From: Diphasiastrum complanatum
Taxonomy: Eukaryota > Streptophyta > Lycopodiopsida > Lycopodiales > Lycopodiaceae
Assembly (NCBI GenBank): GCA_029204225.1
Contig: CM055112.1
Location: forward strand, 41,942,545 to 42,006,544
Direction of reading: 5' to 3'
DNA length: 64,000 nt
Each line of letters opens with the position of its first letter. Position 1 is the first letter of the stretch. Of this stretch, positions 10,959 to 21,925 are shown piece after piece. Both the position numbers and the translations under genes were made by a program. The notes under the pieces are model-generated. The model searched no databases, had not been told where the DNA came from, and was given only the letters and a program-made list of their open reading frames with translations.

Positions 10959-11768
10959 TGTTGGAAGTATTTCTAGTGTGTGCGGTGGCTAGATCTACTT
11001 ACGGGTGTAGTATAGGGATGTAGAGATTCGTCCACTTTTTAAGTTTCTACAATAAGCTTCAACAGAAATATGGACAGGAATGAGAGCACTAAGGATTACC
11101 CAACTAGTGCCCGAAACGGAAATAAACTAATTAGTAACAACAATAAAAATCCTTGCTAAGGCTTACCCAACTAGCAAGGTGACTAGACTAATCCTAGATT
11201 AACACCCGAAGGGTAATAAAATGAGATTGCGGCTAATACTAAACAAATAAGCAATAATGAATATGCCACAATAAAACCGATGAAAAGGAGGCAAGAGGAG
11301 GCCCGAGCACCTTCCCTCAAGCTATGCACCTTTCCAAGGGGAACACAAATGAAATAGAATGATAATTCTCCAAAATAGAGAGCAAGATAGCTTAATCTCA
11401 AAAGTGTTATTTACAATGCAAATACCTCTCCTTTTATGGCAAAGAGGGTCTTTTATAAGTGTCTACTAACTTATGGGACTAATCTGTTTCTAGCCTTTCT
11501 AGAACTTCTAACTTAGGATTTAGAACTTCAATTTTCTTAACTTAGGACAACTTAAAATAAAATATTTCTAATCTTAAGTTTCCTAAGTCTAAGTTCTAAA
11601 TCTAAGTTTAAGCTATTTTATTATTATTTAAGCTTCTATTCATGGACTTACAAAACACATGCCATGGCTTGAAGTTTATTGACAAATACTCATACGTGGT
11701 CTTACAAAACACATGCCACGGAGTTTTATTATTTTTTTATTTTCTCTGTGTTAGCACAGTTGCTAACA
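10959..11768 (-). repeat. 3' LTR of Gypsy-A
   Basis: On the minus strand it starts TGTTAGCAACTGTGCTAACA (itself an imperfect palindrome) right after the purine tract aaggagggggataa, and ends acttccaaca. The ends TGTT/AACA are complementary. Length is about 810 bp. No second copy is in the window, so the far boundary at 10959 rests on terminal sequence and on the end of the gypsy-leader match. Confidence 0.65.
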
Positions 11769-11786
11769 TTATCCCCCTCCTTATTG
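11769..11786 (-). promoter_or_regulatory. Polypurine tract of Gypsy-A
   Basis: The minus strand reads aataaggagggggataa immediately before the LTR start, the expected plus-strand primer of an LTR element. Confidence 0.6.
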
Positions 11787-11954
11787 GATTGCTGGTCCCA
11801 CACCAATCGACTCCTTCTCGTCCTGGATTTTTTGTGCTTCTTGAAGGCGAGACTGTTGTTGTCAGGAGTGGAAGATGGTCGTCCCGATGCCCTCCATCAT
11901 TTGCCACCGTAATTTGTTCAGGAAGGGCATGAGTTTGTAATAATGGAGCATACC

Positions 11955-14902
11955 CTAGAGAAAGTTATGGGTTTTCCATAGCTCCACCATATCAACGTGC
12001 AAGGAGGAAGTAAGTGCAGCTTGATAATAGAGCCTTGCAACATTGATATGGTCATCTTGTGTGCGCAAGAGTTTATTGATGTCAAGGGCAATTGGGGGTA
12101 ACCCTCGATCCCAAAAACCTTTGAGTTCTGCCAGAAATGCCACCAGGCTACAATTATCCACAAAATATCTGACATTGCGATCAAGATTGTCATGGTGCTT
12201 CTGGTAGAAGACTCGGTAGTTGGTGACCATGTCTTCGGCTAAGTTGCCGGTATCGACTCCTGTGAGCTTAGGCCAAAAGATTCTGTTCTTGACCTTGGTG
12301 GTAGGAAACGGTTCTCGCCTCGCTACTGGATAGTAATAAGGATTGGTACGCATGTAGGAGAGAGCTTCAAGATACTGTGCCATCGAGGTCTTACTTTGCA
12401 AGAAGAGCCGATGGTGCCAGAGAGGTTGTGGATCCAGGAGTTTGACTGCTGCTTTATGTGTTTGACACTGGTCCAAATATGGTAGTATGTAGTCATCTCG
12501 CTCTTTCGTTGTTGGGTATTTCTTTGCAAATTCCTGAGAGACGCGCAACTCCTTGCTTGGTTCTGTGGGCGTGATTCTGTGCCGGATGGTGGGGGCTTCA
12601 AAGGCAATCTCGTGTGCGGTTTGTGGATCGGGATTAGGAGATAGGGAGGCGAGGGGTTAGCTTCTGCAATGCATTGTAATTCAGGTGAAAAGTGTGGTGG
12701 AATGAATGTGGGATAAATGGTGTCGAGGGGGTTAGAAGCGGTGGAAGGAAAAAGAAAATGTTGGGAGCTGGTACCCCCAAAGCCCGATGGATTGGTTGGT
12801 GTTTGAGCTCCTTGCCCAAGGGGTTGGCTTTGAAATGTGGAGCCTTGAGTTGTAGGAGGAGGCTGTTGAAATCCTGCGCCATCTCCACCATCAGGTCCAT
12901 CAAAGTGATGTCCCGAATCATGAAATTGGGCGTGCTCTGCATGAACCGACGGTGTCGACTAGGCAGCAACTTTTAAGCGTTCTTCCAGGGTGGTTATGTG
13001 CAATTGTTGTAATTTTGCATGTTGCTCTGTCGTGGCTTTCAGCTTTTGGGCCAGCGTTTGATAGGCCACCACTGGAACGACAGTTCCCTCAGGGATAGCT
13101 GGTGGTGCGAAGTCGTTGAAGTCCACCATTTCCAACTGTTCTTTCATAGCGAAACGTGCTGCTTGTGAATCTGCTACAGCCTCATCCTTTTCGGCTTTGA
13201 GGGTATCGATGGTTTGCTGCATGTTGGATACCTTCAGTTGGAGCTGGTTCTAGAGATGGATTAGCATCTGCTACTGTTGTTGATTGTGATTCATGAGGTT
13301 TTGGATCTGCAGCTGTTGTTGTTTGGTTTTCTCCTCCAGCCTTGCTTTCTCTTTCTGAAGGCCTGCCATAGCACCATCGTCGAATTGCCGCATAGTGTGT
13401 TGTCCCCCTAGGGTGCCAAATATATTGTATTGGAGCTCATTCACCAACCATACCGCTTTTTGGACTGTAAGAGGTAGCTGCTCCCAATGACCAATGTCAA
13501 GGAGGTTGCGTGTGTAGTTAGGATACGGCATGGGGTTAAATGGTAGAAAATCAAGAGCAGGGCTAGACGGAGGTGTAGGAAAGGCAGGGAGGGGTGATTG
13601 TGGATTGAGGGGTGAGGAGAGACTACGTGGCGGAGATTGTGGGATTGGGTTAGTGGTGAAAGGGTTGATGGGAGTGTAGTTAGTAATTGTAAGGCAAAAT
13701 CATCTACGTTGACTATGGAGTCAAGTAGGGTGGAGATTTGTACAGTTGAGGACTTTTGTGGAAGTGTGGAAGGGAAGCCCATGTTGAGAGTTAGTGAGGG
13801 TGTGGAGGTGACAGTAAATGATGGGGGTGGTGGTGGAATTGTGAGAGCAAGTGATGGAGAGGAGATTGCTTGTGTGGACGGAATCACGCCTATAGGATCA
13901 AAGCCAGAAGTGCTTGCCATTCCGGAGCTGCCTGCCTGCTGCTGATATCGCTTTTCTTTATTGTTTCGCCTAGTGAAGTAAGGCCGCCTGCTGCTCTAGG
14001 ACCTCGTTTGGGACATGAGATGGTTTAAGACTCCCTCCAAATTCAGCATATTCTACCCCGATGTCGCTGGATAGAATGTCTTGTGGGACATCTGCTTCGG
14101 TACTGACTGTCTTCCCTTTGTGCTTCTTAGTAGGTGGGGCTGGTGAGACTGGTTCTGCTATCGGTTGGGGGGTGGCTCGCTTTTCTGTGCTTGGATAAAC
14201 AACATCCAGCTCCTTGATGGCAGCAGCCATCTTAGATCCCAATTGCTTGGTGACCAACATGTGGAGGAGATACCCACATTTGGTAGTTGATTTGCGGGCT
14301 TTCAAGGCTCCACACAGCTTCTCCGCTAGCTTCTCAGCCCACTTATAATTTTGAGTGGGGTCGTCCATGGTGAGGGTTAGAGAGAAAATATTGCTCGGTG
14401 GGATGCGATCCATCTTGGTGGTATGTACTGCAGCCATGGTGACGATGATCTATGAGGTGGCCCATAGATGGGGATCCGTGATGAGTCGGATAGCGATCCC
14501 GTCATTGGTTTGGGCAATGGTTTTGCCATCGTCTGTCAGAAACTTGGTGAAGTACTTGGCATCATAACAGGTGCCCTTGCCATAGATTGTCTCTCCGAGA
14601 TTAGGGAAGCCGACACTTTGAAGATCTGTCGGAGAGACGTTGATAATAGAATAACTACCAGTCTTGGTTGTAAGCCGGAAAGTGTGGAACTCATCCGAAT
14701 AGGTCGAGTAAGCTACTCGGATGAAGCTCTCGCTCTGCTGGTCCCGGAAAAGTGTTAGATCAAAACCAAGGTTGGTAAGGATATCCTTGGCCAGTGTGAG
14801 CTGCTCGGTGTAATTCTTAAGAGAGATCATGATTATATCCCCTGAATAAGGACGAGGGGGTTTACGGCGGTGCAAGCTCAGTGAGGAATCACGGGAAGCC
14901 AT
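11955..14902 (-). pseudogene. Extra sense ORF downstream of Gypsy-A integrase, unknown protein, broken
   Basis: A coding-like stretch of roughly 980 codons on the minus strand. I choose the ATG at 14902 (MASRDSSLSLHRRK) for its good context (gccATGG) and position about 110 nt after a TATA-like box. Part 1 (14902-14450) ends at one TAG, and the same frame continues (14449-13970) with a Lys/Pro-rich segment (PTKKHKGKTV). A frame change near 13950 leads to a Pro/Ser-rich section; another near 13600 leads to PYPNYTRNLLDIGHWEQL, then a Gln/Lys/Glu-rich coiled-coil-like stretch (13400-12970), a Gly/Pro-rich linker, and after another frame change a final domain (12548-11955, MRVSQEFAKKYPTTKERDDY onward). 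I saw no membrane segment, zinc knuckle or pol motif. It could be a gag-like or transduced gene, or an env-position ORF. I do not recognise the family. Confidence 0.6.
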
Positions 14903-15011
14903 GGCAGCAGTGATTTTAGATTGCTCTGAGAATTTTGAAAATTTTAAAAAAATTTGGCATGAACTCGAGAGCAGCAATCTAAAATGAACTCGTGGAGAAC
15001 GGGTGGAGACC

Positions 15012-15019
15012 TATATATA
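15012..15019 (-). promoter_or_regulatory. TATA-like box upstream of the extra ORF
   Basis: TATATATA within ctatatatag, about 110 nt before the chosen ATG at 14902. The spacing would allow a roughly 80-nt 5' UTR. This is a sequence-only prediction. Confidence 0.4.
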
Positions 15020-15537
15020 GACTTTTTTGGGCAGGAATTTGTCCTCAGTGTCCACGATTTGGTAATGATGGTCGCGAATTTTGAGGCATCATTCTGAGGG
15101 CCCGCAAATTCCTGTAAGTGATTTGTGTTGGCCAAAAGAGAGAAAATGTCTGATAGTGCAAAAATGTATCTGATCAGAATTCGCGGAGGTAATAGAAAAA
15201 TCGTGAGGATCAATTTGAGCTCCCGCGAATTGTCTGCAAATTTTGAGCATGGATATCTGATGAAGAAAACTCCATTTTTTTTTTGTTTTATTGACATTTT
15301 TCTTCTGAAACAGAATTTGCGGAGGCCAAAAATGAATCATTCTCTGTAAGAAAGACGAATTCTATCTGAGATGATGTGAAAGAATTTTTTTTGAAACTAA
15401 TAACTTTTGTGGTTTTCTCAGAGAAGACTGATCGGATAGTATCTTGATGGGTGGAACAATAAATCACAGCAAAAAATGGTGTCAAAATGGCATACAAATA
15501 ATAAAGAAGAAAAAAATAAACAGTAGAGAAAAAACAG
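15020..15537 (-). other. Leader-like non-coding region between integrase and extra ORF
   Basis: There is no convincing coding. On the minus strand it repeats short CG-rich motifs: cctccgcaaatt, acaattcgcggg, cctccgcgaatt, gaatttgcgggccc, aaattcgcgacc. The motifs occur in both orientations, as in the Gypsy-B leader, although the exact words differ. Confidence 0.5.
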
Positions 15538-16767
15538 CTAATACATATCAAGATAAAAGCAAGGTTCGTTGTACTTTCTCAGTCGACTCCCATTGACCAC
15601 AGTGTCGAGGACATTGCCTTGAAGGGTTTGGAGTTGAACATATCCAGAGGCAAAGATTTTTTTTATGACGTAAGGTCCTTGGCCTGAAAATTTCAGTTTG
15701 CCTTTAAAGGCTTTGGCCTGGTATAGCAGGACCTTATCCCCCACCTAGAAATGTCTAAGTTTCAATGATCGATCATGTCATGCTTTTTGTCATCGTTTGT
15801 GGACTTGTTGAGCATGGATGCTGATCCGTCGTGTTTCACAGAATTGCTCCAGATGGAATAACCTATTTGCTAGATTCTGAGGAGTATTGAGCTCAAGGTT
15901 GTAGGCTACTCGAAGAGAGGGAATATGGAATTCCACAGGCATAACGGCTTCTTGACCATATGTGAGCTGGAAGGGGGTTAAGCTTGTAGCTCGTTTTGGG
16001 GTAGTGCGATAAGCCCAACGAGCAGGATGGAGTTTGAGTTCCCAATCAAATCGGTTGGATTCGACGATTTTGGTGAGAATGCCACATAGGATTTAATTGG
16101 TGGATTCTGCCTGGCCATTGCAGCATGGATAGTATGGAGAACTTTTGCGATGTACCACAAAAAATTTGGAAAGAAGATCTACTATGACAGAGTTAAGAAA
16201 ATGTGTTCCCCTATCACTGATAAGCTCTAGAGGACAGCCGAACCAAACTATAACCTGTTCATAGAGAAATTTGACGGTGGAACGAGCGTCGGCATTGAAT
16301 ACAGCTCTTGCTTCAGCCCATTTGGTGTAGTAGTCCATAGCTACTATGATGTAACGAGATTGTGTGTGTCGAGCAGCAAGACTAATAGGTCCGACATAAT
16401 CAATTTCTCATTTCTGGAAAGCTTGATCAGTGGTTACAGGGTGTAAAGGCATGTAGTCTGTTTTTTTAAAGCGTTTTGTGCGTTGGGAGACATCACAAGC
16501 CTTAGTGTAATTGTGCGTATCCTTGAAGAGTGTTGGCCACCAGAATCCAGCCAAGAGGATTTTCTTAGCAGTTGTTTCAGAAGAGAAATGGCCGGCACCA
16601 ATACCTTCATGATTGAGGGAAATTACAGAGGGGATTTCTCCTTCAGTAAGACATCGTCGGATAATTCCATCTAACCCTTGCTTGTAGAGTTGTCCTGCAA
16701 TTAACGTATAAGGTTTAGTTTTGAGGACCAACGCCCGTTGTTCGGATTTAGAAAAGGAAGGATCCAT
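15538..16767 (-). pseudogene. Gypsy-A integrase, interrupted
   Basis: The N-terminal part (16767-16408) holds the H2C2 zinc region (NHEGIGAGHFSSET, KACDVSQ, with the second Cys of the usual CxxC changed to Ser). A TGA at the expected Trp of KWEIDY and a frame change interrupt the start of the core. The core (16338-16093) has LISDRGTHFLNS and CCNGQAESTN, so the second Asp and the catalytic Glu are kept, followed by a TAA. The C-terminal part (15744-15538, KGKLKFSGQGPYVIKKIF) matches the end of the Gypsy-B integrase. Confidence 0.88.
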
Positions 16768-16778
16768 TTGTCCTGAAA

Positions 16779-17230
16779 TTAAATATTCGGTGATTTCCTT
16801 AGCCCATACATGTGTAGAGTCAACTTGGAAAATGATTGCATCTGGTAAATCATCATTGACGTCTTGATCAGGGGTAGGAAGGTTAGGGATTCGGGATAGA
16901 TGTCTGCTAAAAAATGCTGAACTCCCTTACAAACCACGATCCTAAACTCAAATTCTATCAATAATACTTCAAGGAGAGGGTGAGCAATACTCCAATGGCA
17001 TACTTGGATGCATCGGTATGCACATGGAATTCAGTTCTGTATAATTCGGATTGCAGTGGTAGTAATGGCTTACCTTGGAAACTGCTCTGTCCACCAAAGG
17101 TATGGTGTGCTGGACTACTGTTGGCGGAATGTCCTTTAGATCACTATAGCTCTAGGCAAAATAGTCTTTATATTCCACCAACAAGGACCGTAGTCTCTTG
17201 AACTGTGTGGGTGTTAACTGCTCTTCCACA
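16779..17230 (-). pseudogene. Gypsy-A RT/RNase H remnant with central deletion
   Basis: The minus strand reads the start of the RT region (PPTVVQHTIPLVDRAVSKVS, NPNYTEL), then passes within a few codons to an RNase H fragment (FEFRIVVCKGVQHFLAD). The RT fingers, palm and active-site loop and most of RNase H are missing compared with 46230-47590 of Gypsy-B. It cannot be catalytic. Confidence 0.8.
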
Positions 17231-17280
17231 TGCACTATCCTTTCTTCTTCTCCTGGTTCCGCAAGATTCATCGGCTGTGT

Positions 17281-18045
17281 TCATGCAGGTCCCTCGAAGA
17301 CTTGTTCCGCTAGTGCCTGACTTTGATCAGGTTCTCGTTGGGCTTGCGACATCATGATTACCACGTCGTCCAATGTATAATTCTTGAAAGTATTAGACAT
17401 CTCATGGACTGGAGCTCGTCGAGATTCCTCATTCAACATATTGATCTTGGCCCGACTGGTCATTTTTTTATTTCTGTCACCTGTGTAGAAGATGACGTTG
17501 TATTTGAGTCCAACTTGACTGACTTCAAGGAATCCAACACCTTCTTATTGTCTTTTTTTGTCATTTTGATGGATTCATCCTTGTTGTCTTTCTTTGGGAC
17601 TGTTGTGACATTCGCCTCATGGTTGCGAATATCAACGTCTATTGTAGCTATTGCCTCTTTGGGTAGGTCACTCCATCGGATCACCTGGTTGTAGTGTAGC
17701 TTCAACTAATTCTTCTTATTCGTAGGTGCCTTGGGTGGTTTGATCCTTGAGACTTTTGCCATAGCAGACCTTTGTGGTGGTTGAGTTGGTACCTTCTTGG
17801 TTCCGTAACGATCTGGGTCCATGTGGTGTAGGACTTGTTCATCAATCAACTCAATCTCCATATTATAAGTTAGAGCACGTTGCCAAGGGACTAGATGATC
17901 GTCCACTGGGTTCTCAATTGGCTCCGTTGACACCCATGCTACGTTTATCATATTCACTCCAAATGTGATTGGTGTGTCCATAGTGTAACATTTGGGTGAA
18001 GATCTACTCGGTTCTGGATCTGATTCATATTGAAATGTCTGGAAG
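17281..18045 (-). pseudogene. Gypsy-A linker between protease and RT, frame-shifted
   Basis: Several overlapping minus-strand pieces (18176-17706, 17705-17460, 17463-17281) make up the Lys/Asp-rich linker seen also in Gypsy-B 45775-46200 (for example DVDIRNHEANVTTVPKKDN and MTSRAKINM). It is probably structural polyprotein sequence without an enzymatic domain. Confidence 0.7.
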
Positions 18046-18831
18046 TCAATAGTTGCTAATGCATTCGTCCATCTCATGACATCCGTCTCTGAATGATAGT
18101 GACCTCCCTTGGCTGGACTTGGGGCGGTCAATCGTATGATCTGTCGTGGATGATCCGTCATCAGCTTTGGGTGCAATAGGTTTCACCGCCCATGTGGTTG
18201 GATCTACCTTTACAGCCTGTTCTCTGTTCTCGAAGGTGAGTTTCCCTGTACCCCAGTTGTGTACTACTTGCGCAGCCCTCAACCATGGGCTTCCCAGTAA
18301 AATACGGTATGCAGATGGAGATTCAGGTATATCCATGACCACAAAAGTAATCACATACTGCATGCCTGCTATCCTTACGGGAATATCAGCAATTACACCT
18401 TTTGGTTTCAAACATGATTGATCTGCTAGCTTGATGGCGAATCTGGCTGGCTTCAATCTTTGTAATCTCCATTTTTCGTACAAAGTAGTGGAGATCAGAT
18501 TGACACCTGATCCTCCATCTATCACTGCCGCCTCGTCCTCATATCTCTTGTATTTGATTGGCAAAGTGATGTTGTGTTCCTCACTTTCCCATGCTGCTTC
18601 GATGTGGAAGATGTTACTTGTTTCATCATAGCCCGCACAATAAATGGGCTCAGGCGCTACTGGCTCCTCATCCGCCTTGGCCCATTCAGCTAAAAGGCTT
18701 TTCACTTGTAGTGCAATCCGTAGTAGTTCTCCGAGGGGTAAACTAATGTGGCTTGACAGCAAGAGTGTGAGCCTTTCAGTGCATGGTTCCTCAGGCTCCA
18801 CCATGTGAAAAGGTGGTTCATATTGGTGCAA
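18046..18831 (-). CDS. Gypsy-A retroviral-type aspartic protease region
   Basis: A 261-residue open segment. The protease core lies at about residues 95-200: AAVIDGGSGVNLIS (catalytic Asp near residue 105), an ITFVVMDIP flap-like region and RILLGSPWLR, the second conserved motif. The active site reads DGGSG where pepsin-like retroelement proteases usually have D(S/T)G(A/S). It starts with HQYEPPFHMVEPEEP, shared with Gypsy-B 45497 onward. The true protein would be a gag-pol fusion; the Met at the start is only the first available codon. The last ~45 residues run past the domain. Confidence 0.8.
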   Translation of the reverse strand: MHQYEPPFHMVEPEEPCTERLTLLLSSHISLPLGELLRIALQVKSLLAEWAKADEEPVAPEPIYCAGYDETSNIFHIEAAWESEEHNITLPIKYKRYEDEAAVIDGGSGVNLISTTLYEKWRLQRLKPARFAIKLADQSCLKPKGVIADIPVRIAGMQYVITFVVMDIPESPSAYRILLGSPWLRAAQVVHNWGTGKLTFENREQAVKVDPTTWAVKPIAPKADDGSSTTDHTIDRPKSSQGRSLSFRDGCHEMDECISNY

Positions 18832-18860
18832 CCGATCATTCTAATCAGTGCGCAGTGATA

Positions 18861-20067
18861 AAACAAATTATTGCTTCCATTTCACCCTAAAAATTATAAA
18901 TATTGGAATTAAATTTCATGCAATTACAGACATGTGAAAGACAATTATTACTAAGAAAATAAATATACACAAATTATCCAAGAACATATATAATAGCCCA
19001 AGAACATAAATAGTTGAACCACAGAAATACATATAAACTAAATCAGCAAGCGTGCATACGTACACGACGGACTTCTGCATAAACCAACAAAGCTATGATT
19101 TTAATTCATACAAATAATAGATCGAGTGCTTCCTTACAGATTTGCACATGAAGTAACGTGGGATATTTGGGAGTTGGCCACATTGAGAGTTATAAAATGG
19201 GTATGAAAATGTCCCTCGCTACCGTTACTGTAATGAAAATGTCCCTTGCTATCGCCACCGTAATGAAAAGGCCCCATATTCTCCAAGAGAGATCATAGAG
19301 GGGACCGTAGGAGGACCCACCTTAGTGGCTCTCGTTGTAAGGAGTCCCTATGATGAGACCTGCTAGAAGGATGTGCTGGGACTAGCGACCACCTCAGGCG
19401 CACCACCGTCGTTGCAACCTCCACAACAAGCGGACTTTGGTGGCTCCGCCTACGGTCTCTTCTAATGTCGAGAAGAGGCACTGGCGGTTGTATCATGTGT
19501 TACATGTCATGGGATTTAAGACATATGAAAGACACTTAACAATAACAAAATAACCATACATAAATGGTCCAAGACCAGGTATAGTGCAATTACATAAATA
19601 GTCAAAGTTCAGGAATATACATAAACTACATCGGTAAATTCACATACATATGTATCGACTAGAATGATAAAACTAGCAACATCAATATCTATACATATGG
19701 ATCAGCTAGCTATAAAGTGAAAAACTAGCTAGATCCAACTGAGCCATTCTTGTTGTGGCCATGAGATGGGGTCTACGGTACCTACGTGTGCAACAAACAT
19801 GAATTAGTGTTGTGAAAACCTGTGGTAAGAGTTAGAGAGACTAGTGAGTGTAGAGAAGATAAAATCTATTTTGAAGCCATAACTCAGAAGAAACAACCCA
19901 ATTTATCATCACCCCTTGTGTTAGGCCAACTTTGGAGCCAACGCAATATAGTTATAATATATATGAGTTGTGAGTAATGGTCTAAATGTTAGGAAGGCCA
20001 ATGTATGTTGTTTGATATTGTTATACGAATAAATAGTCTAGGATGGGATTTATTAAAGTAGTTGTGG
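18861..20067. other. No gene seen; diverged internal direct repeats
   Basis: AT-rich DNA. Two diverged direct copies, about 18930-19070 and 19525-19665, share wording such as acatgtgaaagaca, aagaacata/caaagttcag and atacataaacta. Between them, 19205-19270 holds a short imperfect tandem (aatgaaaatgtccc followed by tgctaccg). No coding or element ends were supported. Confidence 0.4.
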
Positions 20068-20329
20068 CTAAAAGCATGGTTTGGTGGTACAACATGGACT
20101 GTCAAGGACACTACTTTTTTATTGGAGGAGAGAGAGTAGGCTCACGACTTATCCCCCAATACTCCAAGAGGGTAGGCCCATCATTACTAGGGACGCCGTC
20201 ATTGCATTTACTCGTGGGTAGCATCTATCAAGCTCCCGAGGTCCCAAATCCCCAAAAACTGAAATGTACTACCAAAAGGTACAATGAAAAATGGGTTCTT
20301 TTTTGGTACCACCAAACCATGCTTTTAGC
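20068..20329. mobile_element. Possible MITE or foldback element with perfect 24-bp inverted repeats
   Basis: Bases 20068-20091 and 20306-20329 are exact reverse complements over 24 bp (beginning gctaaaagcatgg). Total length is 262 bp with no coding. No clear target-site duplication is visible (gttgtg to the left, gttaca to the right), so the class is open; it might also be part of a longer decayed element. Confidence 0.5.
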
Positions 20330-20440
20330 GTTACATATAAAGCCAAAATGTTAAGAGGCTAATGGGTACATTTAAGTAATGAAAAAATTACTTTTGAGGG
20401 TTGTTAGTATATTAGTCGAAGAGTCACTCTCAATTGAGAG

Positions 20441-21925
20441 CTAAACAATAACAAAATGAAAAAGATTAAGGCTTCAATTACTGGTAGCATTATGAATGAA
20501 GTTGGAAAAATATTAGACACTACATTGGTTCAGGGGGCATGTGATTTTTCTAGCATCAATAGAGAAGCATATGTCCAATGTTTAAGGTGATACAAGAGGC
20601 ATTTGCACAGGTAAGTATTAAGAAGTTCCAATCCCACCTCCATTTCATCTTAAGAAAAAAAAGACATGTTAAACAAAGGTATGTATACAATAGTTGGTAA
20701 TCCATCTCATATCAATGAAGTGTATTGCTCGAACAGAGAATGTCTAGCATATAACAATTTCAATAATTTATTTATTGATATTAATCAGCTACTAATATTC
20801 ATCATAAATTTTTATGGTATTACAAACGAGAATGTCAATAACAAGTTGATAGTTGTTCTCAAGTTAGATGAGTCTCAATTTATAAAAGAACAAAAAATGG
20901 AGGGAGTCAGTCTTACGATCATGAATGGAGCTCTTTTAAATTCAGAAGACTCAGAACGCCTCAAATTCAGTGTTCAATCAAATAATGATATCTGGTGGTT
21001 GGCAGCATTTCAGGTATAGTAGTTCCTTCGCATAATCAATAGGAATAGTCATTTTAATATGGATTTCATTTGACAAATATTCTTTGTGTTATGATTATGA
21101 GGCTAAATCACGTTTTTTTTTCTCTTATAGGTGATGAAAGAAGACCATGACATTCTCTCATGGATATTCAATAGAACGTAAAATCCTGCCACCATAAAAA
21201 ATCACATGGAGGGAGTTTCACTGAATATTCTTGGAATTGGCAATTTCAACATAGAATGGCATTTAGCAGGAGATCTGAAGACATTAAAATGTATGTTCAA
21301 TGTATCCCATGGCGCTAACACTAAACAGCCTTGTTTGTACTGAATGAAGACAACAAAAGACATGACAAGGAGTACAGGAATATCAAGAGATCCTAATTGG
21401 AAACCCATACTACCGATTCCTCTTCAGAATTTTCATATATGTACATTGCATGCAGAGATGCGTATAATAGAAAAAATAATATATCTTCACATCTTGTTTG
21501 CATGGAACCAGAGGCATCTGCAAAGGAAGCTATTTCCAGATTAGAGGATGTGTTGTCTAAAGCAGGCTTACATAAAGGCCACGTTAAAATAAAACAAGTT
21601 ATCAGATAAAACAGAAAATATTCCATGCAAGTTGAGCATTGGAAGATCCAAAGTTCAAAGATTTTTATCAAATTATTCTGGCAAACAATCCAAGATTCAA
21701 TACTAGGTTTGGAAAGAGATTATAGCTACAACTCAAGATTTTGAAGAAGAAGGTTCTACCCGTATACACAAAGTAGAAGTTTGAAAAAAATTAGACAATA
21801 TGGTGAAATACTTGAGAAAAGATAAATTTTCAAATATTGATGTACAAATGATACAAAAAACAACTAGTGAATTTGTGGATGCAGTTCAAAGTGCATGGGG
21901 TGTTCGCTTAAACTTGTGCCTACAT
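20441..21925 (+). pseudogene. Unidentified spliced gene family, 3' half, inverted copy
   Basis: The plus strand encodes the same protein as minus-strand 63120-61670: KILDTTL, GACDFSS, TIVGNPSHINEVYC, NNLFIDINQLLIFIINFYGI, SLTIMNGALL, WWLAAFQ. A GT-AG intron follows at 21014-21130 (117 bp), then an exon with LGIGNFNIEWHLAGDLKTL, a Cys pair region (PCLY then stop), PNWKPILPIPLQN and CTLHAEMRIIEKII. Stops and indels show it is decayed. The conserved Cys/His words suggest metal binding, and dispersal plus decay suggest a mobile element, but I do not recognise the family. It is inverted relative to its own 5' half at 21926-22800. Confidence 0.65.
21014..21130 (+). other. Intron in the unidentified gene family
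   Basis: It begins gtatag after AAFQ and ends ctcttatag before gtgatgaaagaag. The related copy has the same intron at 62437-62554 with the same phase. Confidence 0.65.

Larger units (their letters stand above)
10959..18860 (-). mobile_element. Gypsy-A, minus-strand Ty3/gypsy element, truncated at its 5' side
   Basis: Read on the minus strand: a truncated start at about 18860, protease region, a remnant of RT, the end of RNase H, integrase, about 500 bp of non-coding leader-like DNA, an extra long broken ORF (14902 to 11955), a polypurine tract and the 3' LTR (11768 to 10959). Protein and DNA similarity to Gypsy-B runs from about 18860 to 15540. Gag, leader and 5' LTR are missing. That the extra ORF and LTR belong to the same element is inferred from shared strand and order. 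Confidence 0.75.

Noticed and set aside
11183-11932. Small open frames in the Gypsy-A LTR and just beyond it
   Set aside because: They lie in LTR and purine-tract DNA and match no retroelement domain.
11955-14902. Viral envelope protein for the extra ORF
   Set aside because: No signal peptide, membrane segment or fusion-like region could be seen; only its position is env-like.
19293-19496. Arg/Ser/Pro-rich minus-strand frame
   Set aside because: Low-complexity composition, no start context and no neighbours supporting a gene.
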